NCBI GenBank assembly: GCA_018399475.1 | Contig: JAGYOS010000118.1 | Span: 1-5,984 of the forward strand | DNA: 5,984 nucleotides | Direction of reading: 5' to 3' | Source: a bacterium | GTDB lineage: Bacteria; Patescibacteriota; Minisyncoccia; CAIUEV01; JAHKAQ01 | Shown here: in pieces, positions 1-5,984 of the stretch | Layout of the letters: each line of letters opens with the position of its first letter | Numbering within the stretch: position 1 is the first letter of the stretch | Notes under the pieces: model-generated | What the model was told of the DNA's origin: nothing | The model's input: only the letters and a program-made list of their open reading frames with translations | Database searches by the model: none | Program-made: the position numbers and the translations under genes

Positions 1-839
1 TTAATGGCAATAAAAATGCCCACTAAAATCATTCCCAAACAGAGGAGCTGACCCAAAGATAGTCCTCCCCAGATTAAACCAAGATGTTCATCCGGTTGAC
101 GGAAAAATTCAATAAAAAAGCGGAAAGTCCCGTAGCCTAAAAGATAAAGAGAAAAAATAATCCCCGAAGTCTTTATTCTGTTCCTTAAAAACCAAAGAAT
201 AAGAAACAGAACGATCCCTTCAAAGAAAGCTTCATAAAGCTGGGAAGGATGATACAAAGTTACCGTCTTCCAACCAGAATAATGAAACCAATCGGAGAAA
301 TGCATCCCGATCGCACTTTCGGTTACTCTGCCGTAGAGTTCCCCATTAAGAAAATTACCGATTCTCCCCCAAAAATAACCTAGAGGAATTGCCGGTATAA
401 TAAAATCAAGAGTTTTCCAAAAAGATATTTTTTTTACTTTTACATAAAAACTAAAAGCTAAAATTGCTCCTAGCAATCCCCCATGATAACTCATTCCGTG
501 AAGTCCTCCTCGAGAACATCCTAAAAAATAGCCATTTTCATTAAAAACTAAAGGATTAATTATCTCAGAAGGATCCTTTAAAATAAAATCTAAATTATAA
601 AATAAAAAATAGCCTAATCGAGCTCCAATTAAAAGGCCTAGGAATACCCAAGGCAAAGCGTCAATTATTTTCTCTTTAGAATAAGGTAATTTATCTTTTT
701 TAAATCGATAAAGCAACAGCAAATAAACTGTTGCCAAACCCACTAGGTACATTACCCCGTACCATTTGATTGAAAAGCCAGCTATTTCAAAAATCACCGG
801 ATTAATATAATAGGGAAGCTGTTGCCAAAAATCCAACAT
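1..839 (-). CDS. lgt: Prolipoprotein diacylglyceryl transferase Lgt, 3' end cut by the window edge
   Basis: Lgt is an integral membrane enzyme that moves the diacylglyceryl group of phosphatidylglycerol onto the lipobox cysteine of prolipoproteins, the first step of lipoprotein maturation. The minus strand reads 279 codons from ATG at 839 without a stop, and the last partial codon (AA-) cannot be a stop, so the gene continues beyond the left edge. Family length is about 260-290 residues, so little is missing. Visible motifs: WYGVMY (26-31); SYHGG (117-121), whose His119 matches the essential His of E. coli Lgt; the signature GRIGNFLNGELYGR (158-171); HPSQLYEA (197-204); and YGTFRFFIEFFRQPD (236-250), carrying the Arg240/Glu244 pair matching E. 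coli R239/E243. Several hydrophobic membrane segments are evident. The start is supported by the family-like opening MLDFWQQLPYYINPV. It lies 48 nt after murF, so it probably shares the transcript, though a separate weak promoter cannot be excluded. No Shine-Dalgarno motif precedes it. Confidence 0.95.
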   Translation of the reverse strand, partial: MLDFWQQLPYYINPVIFEIAGFSIKWYGVMYLVGLATVYLLLLYRFKKDKLPYSKEKIIDALPWVFLGLLIGARLGYFLFYNLDFILKDPSEIINPLVFNENGYFLGCSRGGLHGMSYHGGLLGAILAFSFYVKVKKISFWKTLDFIIPAIPLGYFWGRIGNFLNGELYGRVTESAIGMHFSDWFHYSGWKTVTLYHPSQLYEAFFEGIVLFLILWFLRNRIKTSGIIFSLYLLGYGTFRFFIEFFRQPDEHLGLIWGGLSLGQLLCLGMILVGIFIAI

Positions 840-887
840 ACTAAAAATTGAGAAATCTTAAAAAATTTAATTGGTAACCCCTGAATT

Positions 888-2195
888 TTATCCGATCCAT
901 TTTGCTTCTTGCCTTACCAAGAGTTTTTTGGACTTACGCGGTTCTGCCATAATTGCTTTTACCACCTTCTCCATTCTCATTTTTTGAGAACCTTTAACCA
1001 AAACAACGGAATTTTTATCCAGTAGCCCTTGCAATTTTTCAATCAGTTTTTTTCTGCTCTTAAAATGTTGAATTCTGCCAGTTTCTTTACCGGTGAAATT
1101 TTTAGAAGCAGCTTTGGCAATCAAGGATCCTCTCTCTCCAAAAGTAAAAACCAAATCTGCCGCCTCGCTTGCTCTTTTCCCCACTTCAAAATGCCCCTCA
1201 TTTTCTTGAGCTCCCAATTCAAGCATATCGGCTAAAACGGCGATTCTTTTTGAGGAAGCGGTTTTCTCTAAAACTTCCAGCGCGGCTAGGGCGGAAGCGG
1301 GAGCTGAATTATAGGTATCGTCTAAAATAAGGCTGCCTTTTATTCCTTTGAGCATTTTCATTCTTCCCGGAGGAGGAGAATACTTGGCTAAAGCCTCTGA
1401 AATTTCCAATAAATTCATATCCAGAAAAATTCCACAAGCAGTGGCTGCCAAAACCGCATAAACTTGTTGAATTCCCAAAATATTCTTTAGTCTAATCGGG
1501 ATTATTTTGTCTTGATAATTTAATTTAAAACTAACTCCCCAATCAAGACCGTCAAAAGAGCTTGATTCTTCTCCGCAATGAAAAACCAAATTGGAGGCTC
1601 TAACCAAATTACACTTTTTAAAGCCAAAACTGATTGCCCGGGCTTTTGTCCTCTTATCCATAGCTAAAACTTTTTCATCATCTCCGCAAAGAACAGCACA
1701 ACCGGTAGGATCTAGAGCTTCCACCAGTTTTCTTTTCTCTATTACTATTTGACCCGGGGTTTTAAAATTTTCCAAATGGCTTATTCCTACGTTGGTTACT
1801 ACCGCTACATTGGGTGGAACTAATTTAACAAGTTTTTCCAAATCCCCGGGTTTATCAGCTCCCATTTCTAAAACCAAAATATCCCTGATTTTTCTTTTAC
1901 CTTTCCAATAAAGACAAAACATTTTCCAAAAAGCTTTTAGCCAAAAAGCAGCCGAAGTATCAGATTCTTTGTAACCGGCTATCGCCAAGGGGATACCCAA
2001 TTCCGTATTTAAATTGCCCCAAGACTTACCAACTTTATATTTCTTCTTTAAAATCGTATAGATAGCCTCTTTAGTACTGGTTTTCCCGACACTGCCGGTA
2101 ATCCCAACTATTAAAGGCTTATATTTCCTGATTATCATTTTAGCCAGCAAGCCTGCTTTGATTTCAATTATTTTTCTAAGAATTTTTTTTATCAT
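888..2195 (-). CDS. murF: MurF-type UDP-MurNAc-tripeptide:D-Ala-D-Ala ligase lacking the N-terminal domain
   Basis: This is an ATP-dependent cytoplasmic Mur ligase that adds D-Ala-D-Ala to the UDP-MurNAc-tripeptide. In its 435 residues I see the P-loop GITGSVGKTSTKE (31-43), GNLNTELGIPL (60-70), LEMGADKPGDLE (109-120), TNVGISHLENF (134-144), and a lysine-rich EKRKLVEAL (153-161) where the carbamylated Lys is expected (probably K154). The C-terminal half has PPPGRM (274-279), DDTYNSAP (292-299), VLADMLELG (320-328) and VKGSQKMRMEKVV (400-412). DDTYN and the GNLN block distinguish MurF from MurE, which would carry DNPR. Only about 30 residues precede the P-loop, against about 100 in E. coli MurF, so the domain that binds UDP-MurNAc is absent and is replaced by a short basic, hydrophobic helix. 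The tail LLVRQEAKWIG (425-435) resembles candidate-phyla MurF proteins as I recall them. The ATG overlaps the ftsI stop by 4 nt. MurF is the best call; substrate details are inferred. Confidence 0.93.
   Translation of the reverse strand: MIKKILRKIIEIKAGLLAKMIIRKYKPLIVGITGSVGKTSTKEAIYTILKKKYKVGKSWGNLNTELGIPLAIAGYKESDTSAAFWLKAFWKMFCLYWKGKRKIRDILVLEMGADKPGDLEKLVKLVPPNVAVVTNVGISHLENFKTPGQIVIEKRKLVEALDPTGCAVLCGDDEKVLAMDKRTKARAISFGFKKCNLVRASNLVFHCGEESSSFDGLDWGVSFKLNYQDKIIPIRLKNILGIQQVYAVLAATACGIFLDMNLLEISEALAKYSPPPGRMKMLKGIKGSLILDDTYNSAPASALAALEVLEKTASSKRIAVLADMLELGAQENEGHFEVGKRASEAADLVFTFGERGSLIAKAASKNFTGKETGRIQHFKSRKKLIEKLQGLLDKNSVVLVKGSQKMRMEKVVKAIMAEPRKSKKLLVRQEAKWIG
2192..2195 (-). other. ATGA stop/start overlap between ftsI and murF
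   Basis: On the minus strand the murF ATG and the ftsI TGA share the four bases ATGA. Such overlaps are a known arrangement for translational coupling by terminating ribosomes. Coupling would fit here because no good Shine-Dalgarno sequence precedes murF, only a weak purine run (GAAGATAAAGA). The overlap also shows that murE is absent between these genes and that TGA is read as a stop. Confidence 0.85.
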
Positions 2196-4138
2196 TCTTT
2201 ATCTTCACTTTTTTCTTTATTTAAAGGAGAAAAGCCTTCTGCTCCTTCCGCTTTGTCTCCACTAATTTTTTTTATGTCTTCTTCTTTAAATTCCATCAAC
2301 CTATTAAAATATTTTAGTTCTTCTTCCTTTATCTCTTCAGTCGGGAAAATATGGTAATAATCTAAAAGAAATTTGTGTAAACGCCCTGCCACCAAAGTGG
2401 CGGAATCGGAAGAAAAATTAACTGCAGAAACTTCATCCAATTTGACCAAGGTAATAAATTTAGGATCATCCGCCGGCCCAAATCCGATAAAACTGTGGAT
2501 AACCCTATCAGAATAGCCTCCGCTATCTTCATTGGGAACTTGCGCCGTTCCGGTTTTACCTCCAATTAAATAACCGGGAACTCCTGCTTTTTTGCCCCAA
2601 CCATTTTTAACAACGGAAATTAGCATCGCTCTCATAATGGCTGAAGACTTTGGATCAATAACTTGGCGAACTTTTTCAGCGGACATTCTTTCTTCATCTT
2701 CTTCTTCATCGTAAATAAAACGATCCACTATTTTAGGTTGCATAAGACTGCCTCCATTGATCACCGCCGAAAAAGCGGTAATTAATTGAATTGGAGTAAT
2801 GGATACTCCTTGGCCGAAAGAAGCGGTAACAAAATTGACATCTCTGAGATAATCCAAATTACTGATATCTCCTTCCGCTTCTCCTAATAATTCAATTCCT
2901 GTTTTCCCACTCAAACCGTATTTTTTTAAATAATCCAAAAAATTCTCTTTGCCGATGGAATTCATAACCCAAATGGCACCTGTGTTTAAAGAAAGTTCCA
3001 AAAATCGGGTTAGGCTGGTTTTTCCGTAAGCTTTACCGTCAGAATTATGAATAGTAAAACCTGCCACTGAATAGGAACCTTTATCAACATAAGTTGAATC
3101 GGGAGTTAATTTCCCCAGATCAATAGCCGCGGAAGCAATAATCGGCTTGAAGACGGAACCCGGTTCATATTGATCTTGAATACAACTATTTTTGAAAAGA
3201 GATTTTTCTTCCACTTTATTAAACTCGTTATTGTTATAAGTGGGAAAATTCGCCATGGCTGTTATTTTACCAGTAGAAGGTTCCATCACAATAATACTGC
3301 CGCTGACAGCCCCATATTTTTCCACTGACTCCTTAAGCAATTTTTCAACAAAATATTGAATTGTTTGATCCAAGGTAAGTACAATATCTATGCCGTTTTT
3401 AGGCCTCTCCAAAATTCTTTTACTAATTGAGATCCAACGGCCGGCAGTATCTTTCTCCGCCTTTAGAAAACCCAACTCCCCTTCCAAAACATCATTGAAT
3501 TCCCCTTCAACCCCGTATTGACCTATCCTTTTATCATTATTGTAACCTACAAAACCCAAAACTTGAGAGGCTAACTCCCCCTCGGGATAATGACGCCAAC
3601 TTTCAGGAACCAATTCTACTCCGGCCATTTTTTTCTCGCTGATCAGTCTTGACTCTTCTTTGGATAATCTTCTTTTTATAACTTCGTAAAGGTCTTCTCT
3701 TTTCATAACTTTCTCCCTGATTTCTCCTTCATCCATTTGCAAAATAGTAGCTAGAGTTTTAATGGTGCCTTCAATGTCAGTAATATATTTGGGAACAATA
3801 AAAACCATATCCTGATTCTCATTCGTAGCTACGGGAATAATATTATTTTCCCCATCTTTTAAATAAATTTGTCCTCGGTTAGGATTTAATTTTTCAAAAA
3901 ACTGATGTTGTTTTTTAGCCTTGGCTGCTAAAGCTTCATGGTCCATCACCTGCAAAACAATAAGCCTTTCTATGATTATGCCAGCCGTCAAAATAATAAA
4001 AACAACCAGCAGATTAATCCGCCAGTTTGTAAAAATAGAAGAAGTGTTTCTTCTTCTATCATAAAATTGGCCTGTCTTTTTAAAATGGGCCGCGGAGTAT
4101 CTCAAATTTCTGCCTCGGCTTATTCCATAATTTTTCAT
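2192..4138 (-). CDS. ftsI: FtsI/PBP2-type class B penicillin-binding protein (septal peptidoglycan transpeptidase)
   Basis: This membrane-anchored D,D-transpeptidase cross-links peptidoglycan at the division septum and is normally activated by FtsQLB-type partners and FtsW. The 648-residue protein has a basic cytoplasmic N-terminus (1-40), one transmembrane segment (about 41-63), a pedestal/dimerisation domain with the NRGQIYLKDG motif (87-96) and the RIGQYGVEGEFNDVLEG block (204-220), then the transpeptidase domain. All three active-site motifs are present: SVFK (328-331, nucleophile Ser328 and Lys331), SLN (383-385) and KTGTAQ (528-533). FGQGVSITPIQL (441-452) is also typical. No PASTA domain is present; instead an acidic, charged tail (about 600-648) follows the catalytic domain. 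The ATG lies 5 nt after the ftsL-like stop, and the codons before it in this frame (ATA, ATA, TTT after a TGA) give no better start. Its stop overlaps the murF ATG as ATGA. Position after ftsL supports FtsI over an elongation PBP2. Confidence 0.96.
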   Translation of the reverse strand: MKNYGISRGRNLRYSAAHFKKTGQFYDRRRNTSSIFTNWRINLLVVFIILTAGIIIERLIVLQVMDHEALAAKAKKQHQFFEKLNPNRGQIYLKDGENNIIPVATNENQDMVFIVPKYITDIEGTIKTLATILQMDEGEIREKVMKREDLYEVIKRRLSKEESRLISEKKMAGVELVPESWRHYPEGELASQVLGFVGYNNDKRIGQYGVEGEFNDVLEGELGFLKAEKDTAGRWISISKRILERPKNGIDIVLTLDQTIQYFVEKLLKESVEKYGAVSGSIIVMEPSTGKITAMANFPTYNNNEFNKVEEKSLFKNSCIQDQYEPGSVFKPIIASAAIDLGKLTPDSTYVDKGSYSVAGFTIHNSDGKAYGKTSLTRFLELSLNTGAIWVMNSIGKENFLDYLKKYGLSGKTGIELLGEAEGDISNLDYLRDVNFVTASFGQGVSITPIQLITAFSAVINGGSLMQPKIVDRFIYDEEEDEERMSAEKVRQVIDPKSSAIMRAMLISVVKNGWGKKAGVPGYLIGGKTGTAQVPNEDSGGYSDRVIHSFIGFGPADDPKFITLVKLDEVSAVNFSSDSATLVAGRLHKFLLDYYHIFPTEEIKEEELKYFNRLMEFKEEDIKKISGDKAEGAEGFSPLNKEKSEDKE

Positions 4139-4143
4139 AAATA

Positions 4144-4536
4144 TTATTCAATAGGCTTTTCTCCTTTTTCCAAAGCAAGACTGCCTTCTGTTTCATAATA
4201 GCTTACTTTGGTAGGATCAACTTCCTGCATATTAAGTTTTTCAAGTTTTTCTTTTATTTGATTGGTGGAACGTAATTTAGCCGCTTCCAGCTCCAAATCA
4301 GCTTTTTCTTTCTTAAGCTCGGCAATAGCATTATCATATTCTTCAATTTTGAATCCAAAGGTGGCTGTCCGATTGGCTTGAATTAAATAAAGCAAAGCCA
4401 AAAAACAAATAACCATAACTGTTATAAAACCTACCGAAGTAACTCCTAATTTTATCGGCATTGATAAAGTGTGTTGGCGGTGCCGTCTTTTCCTCTTATT
4501 AAGCCTTTGAGTTGGAATGTCTAAAATTTTTCCCAT
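4144..4536 (-). CDS. ftsL: FtsL-like bitopic cell division protein
   Basis: This is a small 130-residue protein with the FtsL/DivIC topology: a very basic cytoplasmic N-terminus (KRKRRHR at 14-20), one transmembrane helix (about 32-52), then a charged extracytoplasmic helix rich in Lys, Glu and Leu (about 63-101) that reads as a coiled coil, and a short polar tail. FtsL-type proteins pair with FtsB/DivIC and FtsQ/DivIB and activate the FtsW-FtsI synthase at the septum. The call rests on topology, length (E. coli FtsL is 121 residues) and position between rsmH and ftsI, where ftsL stands in most dcw clusters; sequence similarity in this family is too low to prove it by eye. The ATG is 10 nt after the rsmH stop and ftsI follows after 5 nt. 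A DivIC/FtsB-like protein would look similar. No Shine-Dalgarno motif is visible. Confidence 0.8.
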   Translation of the reverse strand: MGKILDIPTQRLNKRKRRHRQHTLSMPIKLGVTSVGFITVMVICFLALLYLIQANRTATFGFKIEEYDNAIAELKKEKADLELEAAKLRSTNQIKEKLEKLNMQEVDPTKVSYYETEGSLALEKGEKPIE

Positions 4537-4546
4537 GAAAGAATAA

Positions 4547-5482
4547 TTAAATTTTTTCCGCTATTCTTAATTTGGCGCTGCGAGATCTGGGATTTTCTTC
4601 CCTTTCCTCTTTTTGCGGAACAATTGGTTTTTTGGTAATAATTTTTAAAATGGGTTGGTGATTGCAAGTACATTGAAGTTGATCTTCGTCACAAATGCAT
4701 TTGCTTGACTCTCTCTTAAAGAAATTTTTAACTTTTCTGTCTTCCAAGGAGTGAAAAGAAATTATGGCAATTTTCCCTCCTTTTTTCAAGCAATCAACCG
4801 CCACCGGCAAAAATTTATCAAGATTCTCCATTTCTTTATTCACTGCGATCCTAAGAGCCATAAAAGTTTTTGTCGCAACATCTATTCCTCTTATTTTCTC
4901 TTGCCCCGGATAACAACTTTGAATAATTTCTTTTAATTGAAAAACGGTTTCTATTTTTTTAAATTTTCTTTTTTGGATTATTTTTTTAGCAATCAGAGTG
5001 GCTCTTCTCTCTTCCCCATATTGTTCCAAAATTGTAGTAATCTCCGCCTGGGAAAACCGGTTAAGGATATCCGCTGCCGTCAAAGGATTACTTTTATCAA
5101 GCCGCATATCAAGGAAATCATCTTGCCGAAAGCTTAATCCGGGAATCTTTCCCAACTGGTCGGAAGAAAAACCCAAATCGGCTAAAATTCCGTCAACTTC
5201 TCCCACAATTTTAGTGGCGGTTGCCTTTTCTTCTTGAAGCAAAATCCTTTTTATATCTTTGAAATTAGCTTGGATTGCTTTTATCCCTTTTTGTTTTTTA
5301 AGTTTCTCGATATTATCTTTATCAAAATCAAGGCCGATAATTTTTCCCTCTTTTTTAAGCTTGGCCGCGATTGCTTTAGCGTGCCCTCCACTGCCTAAGG
5401 TGCAATCAACAAAAATTTCGCCCTCTTTCGGATTCAGTAATTCCATTATTTCTTTTAAAAGGACTGGTTGATGAATCGGCAT
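4547..5482 (-). CDS. rsmH: 16S rRNA (cytosine(1402)-N(4))-methyltransferase RsmH (MraW)
   Basis: RsmH is a SAM-dependent enzyme that methylates N4 of C1402 in the decoding centre of 16S rRNA. The 311-residue length is normal for the family. Motifs in order: HQPVLL (4-9) at the N-terminus; the SAM-binding loop DCTLGSGGHA (26-35) and GLDFD (50-54); DLGFSSDQL (102-110); MRLD (126-129); GEER (156-159); RIAVNKE (211-217); ISFHSLEDRKVKNFF (241-255); and the closing NPRSRSAKLR (297-306). A pair of CxC motifs at 262-264 and 271-273 may bind metal, as in a subset of RsmH proteins. The insert around 112-211 matches the usual helical substrate domain. The start is fixed by the conserved MPIHQPVLL opening, 13 nt after the mraZ stop. 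No close Shine-Dalgarno sequence is seen; GGGA-type runs lie more than 20 nt upstream, inside mraZ. Confidence 0.98.
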   Translation of the reverse strand: MPIHQPVLLKEIMELLNPKEGEIFVDCTLGSGGHAKAIAAKLKKEGKIIGLDFDKDNIEKLKKQKGIKAIQANFKDIKRILLQEEKATATKIVGEVDGILADLGFSSDQLGKIPGLSFRQDDFLDMRLDKSNPLTAADILNRFSQAEITTILEQYGEERRATLIAKKIIQKRKFKKIETVFQLKEIIQSCYPGQEKIRGIDVATKTFMALRIAVNKEMENLDKFLPVAVDCLKKGGKIAIISFHSLEDRKVKNFFKRESSKCICDEDQLQCTCNHQPILKIITKKPIVPQKEEREENPRSRSAKLRIAEKI

Positions 5483-5495
5483 ACTAAAAAAATCA

Positions 5496-5930
5496 TTAGT
5501 AAATTCCCAGTTCTCCCAATTTTTCAGCTACTTCGGCAGTATCTTTCTCCGCTCCCTGCTTATAATTCTTCCAACTGTTTGCTTCCCAGACTTCCATTCT
5601 GTTAAATAAACCGCTGATTACAGTATTCTTTTTTAAGCCGGCGTATTTTTTCAAATATTCCGGTATTAAAATTCTGCCTAAGCTATCCAGGCTGACTTCG
5701 GTCGCTCCGGAAAGCATTAGTCTGACAAAGCCTCGCGTACCGCTTTCCCCAATAGGCATTTTTCCGAGCTTTAAAGCAATCTCTTTCCAAGACTCCATAG
5801 AATAAAGAAAAAGGCAGTTATCTAATCCTCTTGTAATCACCGCTTTTTTGCCAAGTTCTTTTCTGAATTTACTGGGAACCGCCAATCTGTTTTTAGCATC
5901 CAAGATATGTTTGTACTCTCCAATAAACAT
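5496..5930 (-). CDS. mraZ: Transcriptional regulator MraZ
   Basis: MraZ is an AbrB-fold (SpoVT/AbrB-like) DNA-binding protein that forms ring oligomers and controls its own dcw operon; it represses in E. coli and activates in mycoplasmas. The 144-residue length is standard. Both tandem half-domains are visible: the first with GEYKHILDAKNRLAVPSKFR (4-23), the second with LDSLGRILIPEYLK (81-94). Each carries the DxKxR / DxxGR DNA-contact motif. RGLDNCLFLY (34-43) and MEVWEANSW (112-120) are also family-typical. The start MFIGEYKH is the near-universal MraZ opening, so it is secure even though the bases before it (AAAATAAA) hold no Shine-Dalgarno sequence. It is the first gene of the operon, and 10-bp spaced GTG-type repeats lie directly upstream, as expected for autoregulation. 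Confidence 0.98.
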   Translation of the reverse strand: MFIGEYKHILDAKNRLAVPSKFRKELGKKAVITRGLDNCLFLYSMESWKEIALKLGKMPIGESGTRGFVRLMLSGATEVSLDSLGRILIPEYLKKYAGLKKNTVISGLFNRMEVWEANSWKNYKQGAEKDTAEVAEKLGELGIY

Positions 5931-5938
5931 TTTATTTT

Positions 5939-5982
5939 ACACTTTATCCCACTTCTTAACACACGCTAACATTTTAATCCAC
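5939..5982 (-). promoter_or_regulatory. Probable MraZ operator: GTG-type tetrads every 10 bp
   Basis: Read on the minus strand, the mraZ leader carries GTGG, ATGT, GTGT, GTGG and GTGT, with first bases at 5982, 5972, 5962, 5952 and 5942, exactly 10 bp apart. Each is followed by an AT-rich six-base spacer (one spacer, TAGCGT, is less so). The three units nearest the gene (5939-5962) fit best and the second unit is degenerate. Known MraZ sites have this design: TGGGN repeats with 5-nt spacers in E. coli and AAAGTG(T/G) repeats with short spacers in Mycoplasma; the last two units here read AAGTGG and AAAGTGT. The array ends 8 nt before the mraZ ATG, so bound MraZ would cover the transcription or translation start region. 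Binding by MraZ is inferred from pattern and position. Confidence 0.65.
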
Positions 5983-5984
5983 TA

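Noticed and set aside
840..887. Terminator or promoter in the 48-nt murF-lgt gap
   Set aside because: Only short AT stems (such as TTAAA with TTTAA) are found, with no GC-rich hairpin followed by a T run and no clear -35/-10 pair. The gap looks like plain operon spacer.
1029..1235. Plus-strand open frame of 68 codons inside murF, and similar ones at 3938-4198, 4751-4936, 4937-5137, 4998-5237 and 5259-5471
   Set aside because: Each lies antisense to a gene with clear family motifs (or, at 3938-4198, antisense to the ftsI/ftsL junction), and their products show no recognisable domain. They are shadows of the real genes.
2192..2194. Possible UGA recoding (UGA=Gly), as in some candidate-phyla bacteria
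   Set aside because: TGA ends ftsI exactly at an ATGA overlap with murF, and no recognised gene contains an in-frame TGA at a conserved Gly or Trp position. The standard bacterial code fits.
2362..2565. Minus-strand open frame of 67 codons within ftsI in another frame
   Set aside because: It overlaps the conserved transpeptidase domain entirely and has no family-like content.
4161..4166. AAGGAG on the minus strand upstream of ftsI, a possible ribosome binding site
   Set aside because: It lies inside the ftsL-like gene with 22 nt between it and the ftsI ATG, far beyond normal spacing, and no in-frame start sits closer. It is more likely just part of the ftsL coding sequence.
5941..5969. Possible sigma70-type promoter for mraZ (TTAGCG, 17 nt, TAAAGT on the minus strand) or a TAAAAT -10 box further upstream
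   Set aside because: The first pair matches the consensus poorly (3/6 and 4/6) and overlaps the repeat array; the other has its -35 region outside the window. In such AT-rich sequence these matches are expected by chance.

Overview
The window is a single co-directional block on the minus strand, transcribed from the right edge to the left. It is the 5' part of a division and cell wall (dcw) cluster: mraZ, rsmH (mraW), an ftsL-like gene, ftsI (class B penicillin-binding protein), murF and lgt. The lgt gene runs off the left edge. Spacings are 13, 10, 5, -4 and 48 nt, so at least mraZ to murF look like one operon. No other gene, RNA gene, mobile element or CRISPR array is supported.

The organism is probably a member of the candidate phyla radiation (Patescibacteria), most likely Parcubacteria-like. 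Three observations point that way: AT-rich coding sequence full of Lys, Ile and Phe; a MurF that lacks the usual N-terminal substrate domain and ends in an LLVRQ..W tail; and a compact dcw order in which ftsI is followed directly by murF, without murE. This assignment rests on recalled family resemblance, not on a search. TGA acts as a stop (end of ftsI, inside an ATGA overlap with murF) and no gene has an internal TGA, so the code is the ordinary bacterial one and not the UGA=Gly code of Gracilibacteria/Absconditabacteria.

Region by region: 5931-5984 is the mraZ leader and holds GTG-type tetrads repeated every 10 bp, the pattern expected of a MraZ operator. Positions 5496-5930 hold mraZ (transcription regulator), 4547-5482 rsmH (16S rRNA m4C methyltransferase), 4144-4536 the FtsL-like bitopic coiled-coil protein, 2192-4138 ftsI (septal transpeptidase), 888-2195 murF (last cytoplasmic step of the UDP-MurNAc-pentapeptide path) and 1-839 lgt (prolipoprotein diacylglyceryl transferase).

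Together the genes couple peptidoglycan precursor completion (MurF), septal cross-linking (FtsI with the FtsL-like partner) and their regulator (MraZ). Lgt adds membrane anchoring of lipoproteins in the position where mraY would often stand. I see no undescribed system. The points most worth checking are the MraZ operator array, the MurF domain loss combined with absence of murE, lgt at the mraY position, and the lack of Shine-Dalgarno motifs before all six genes.
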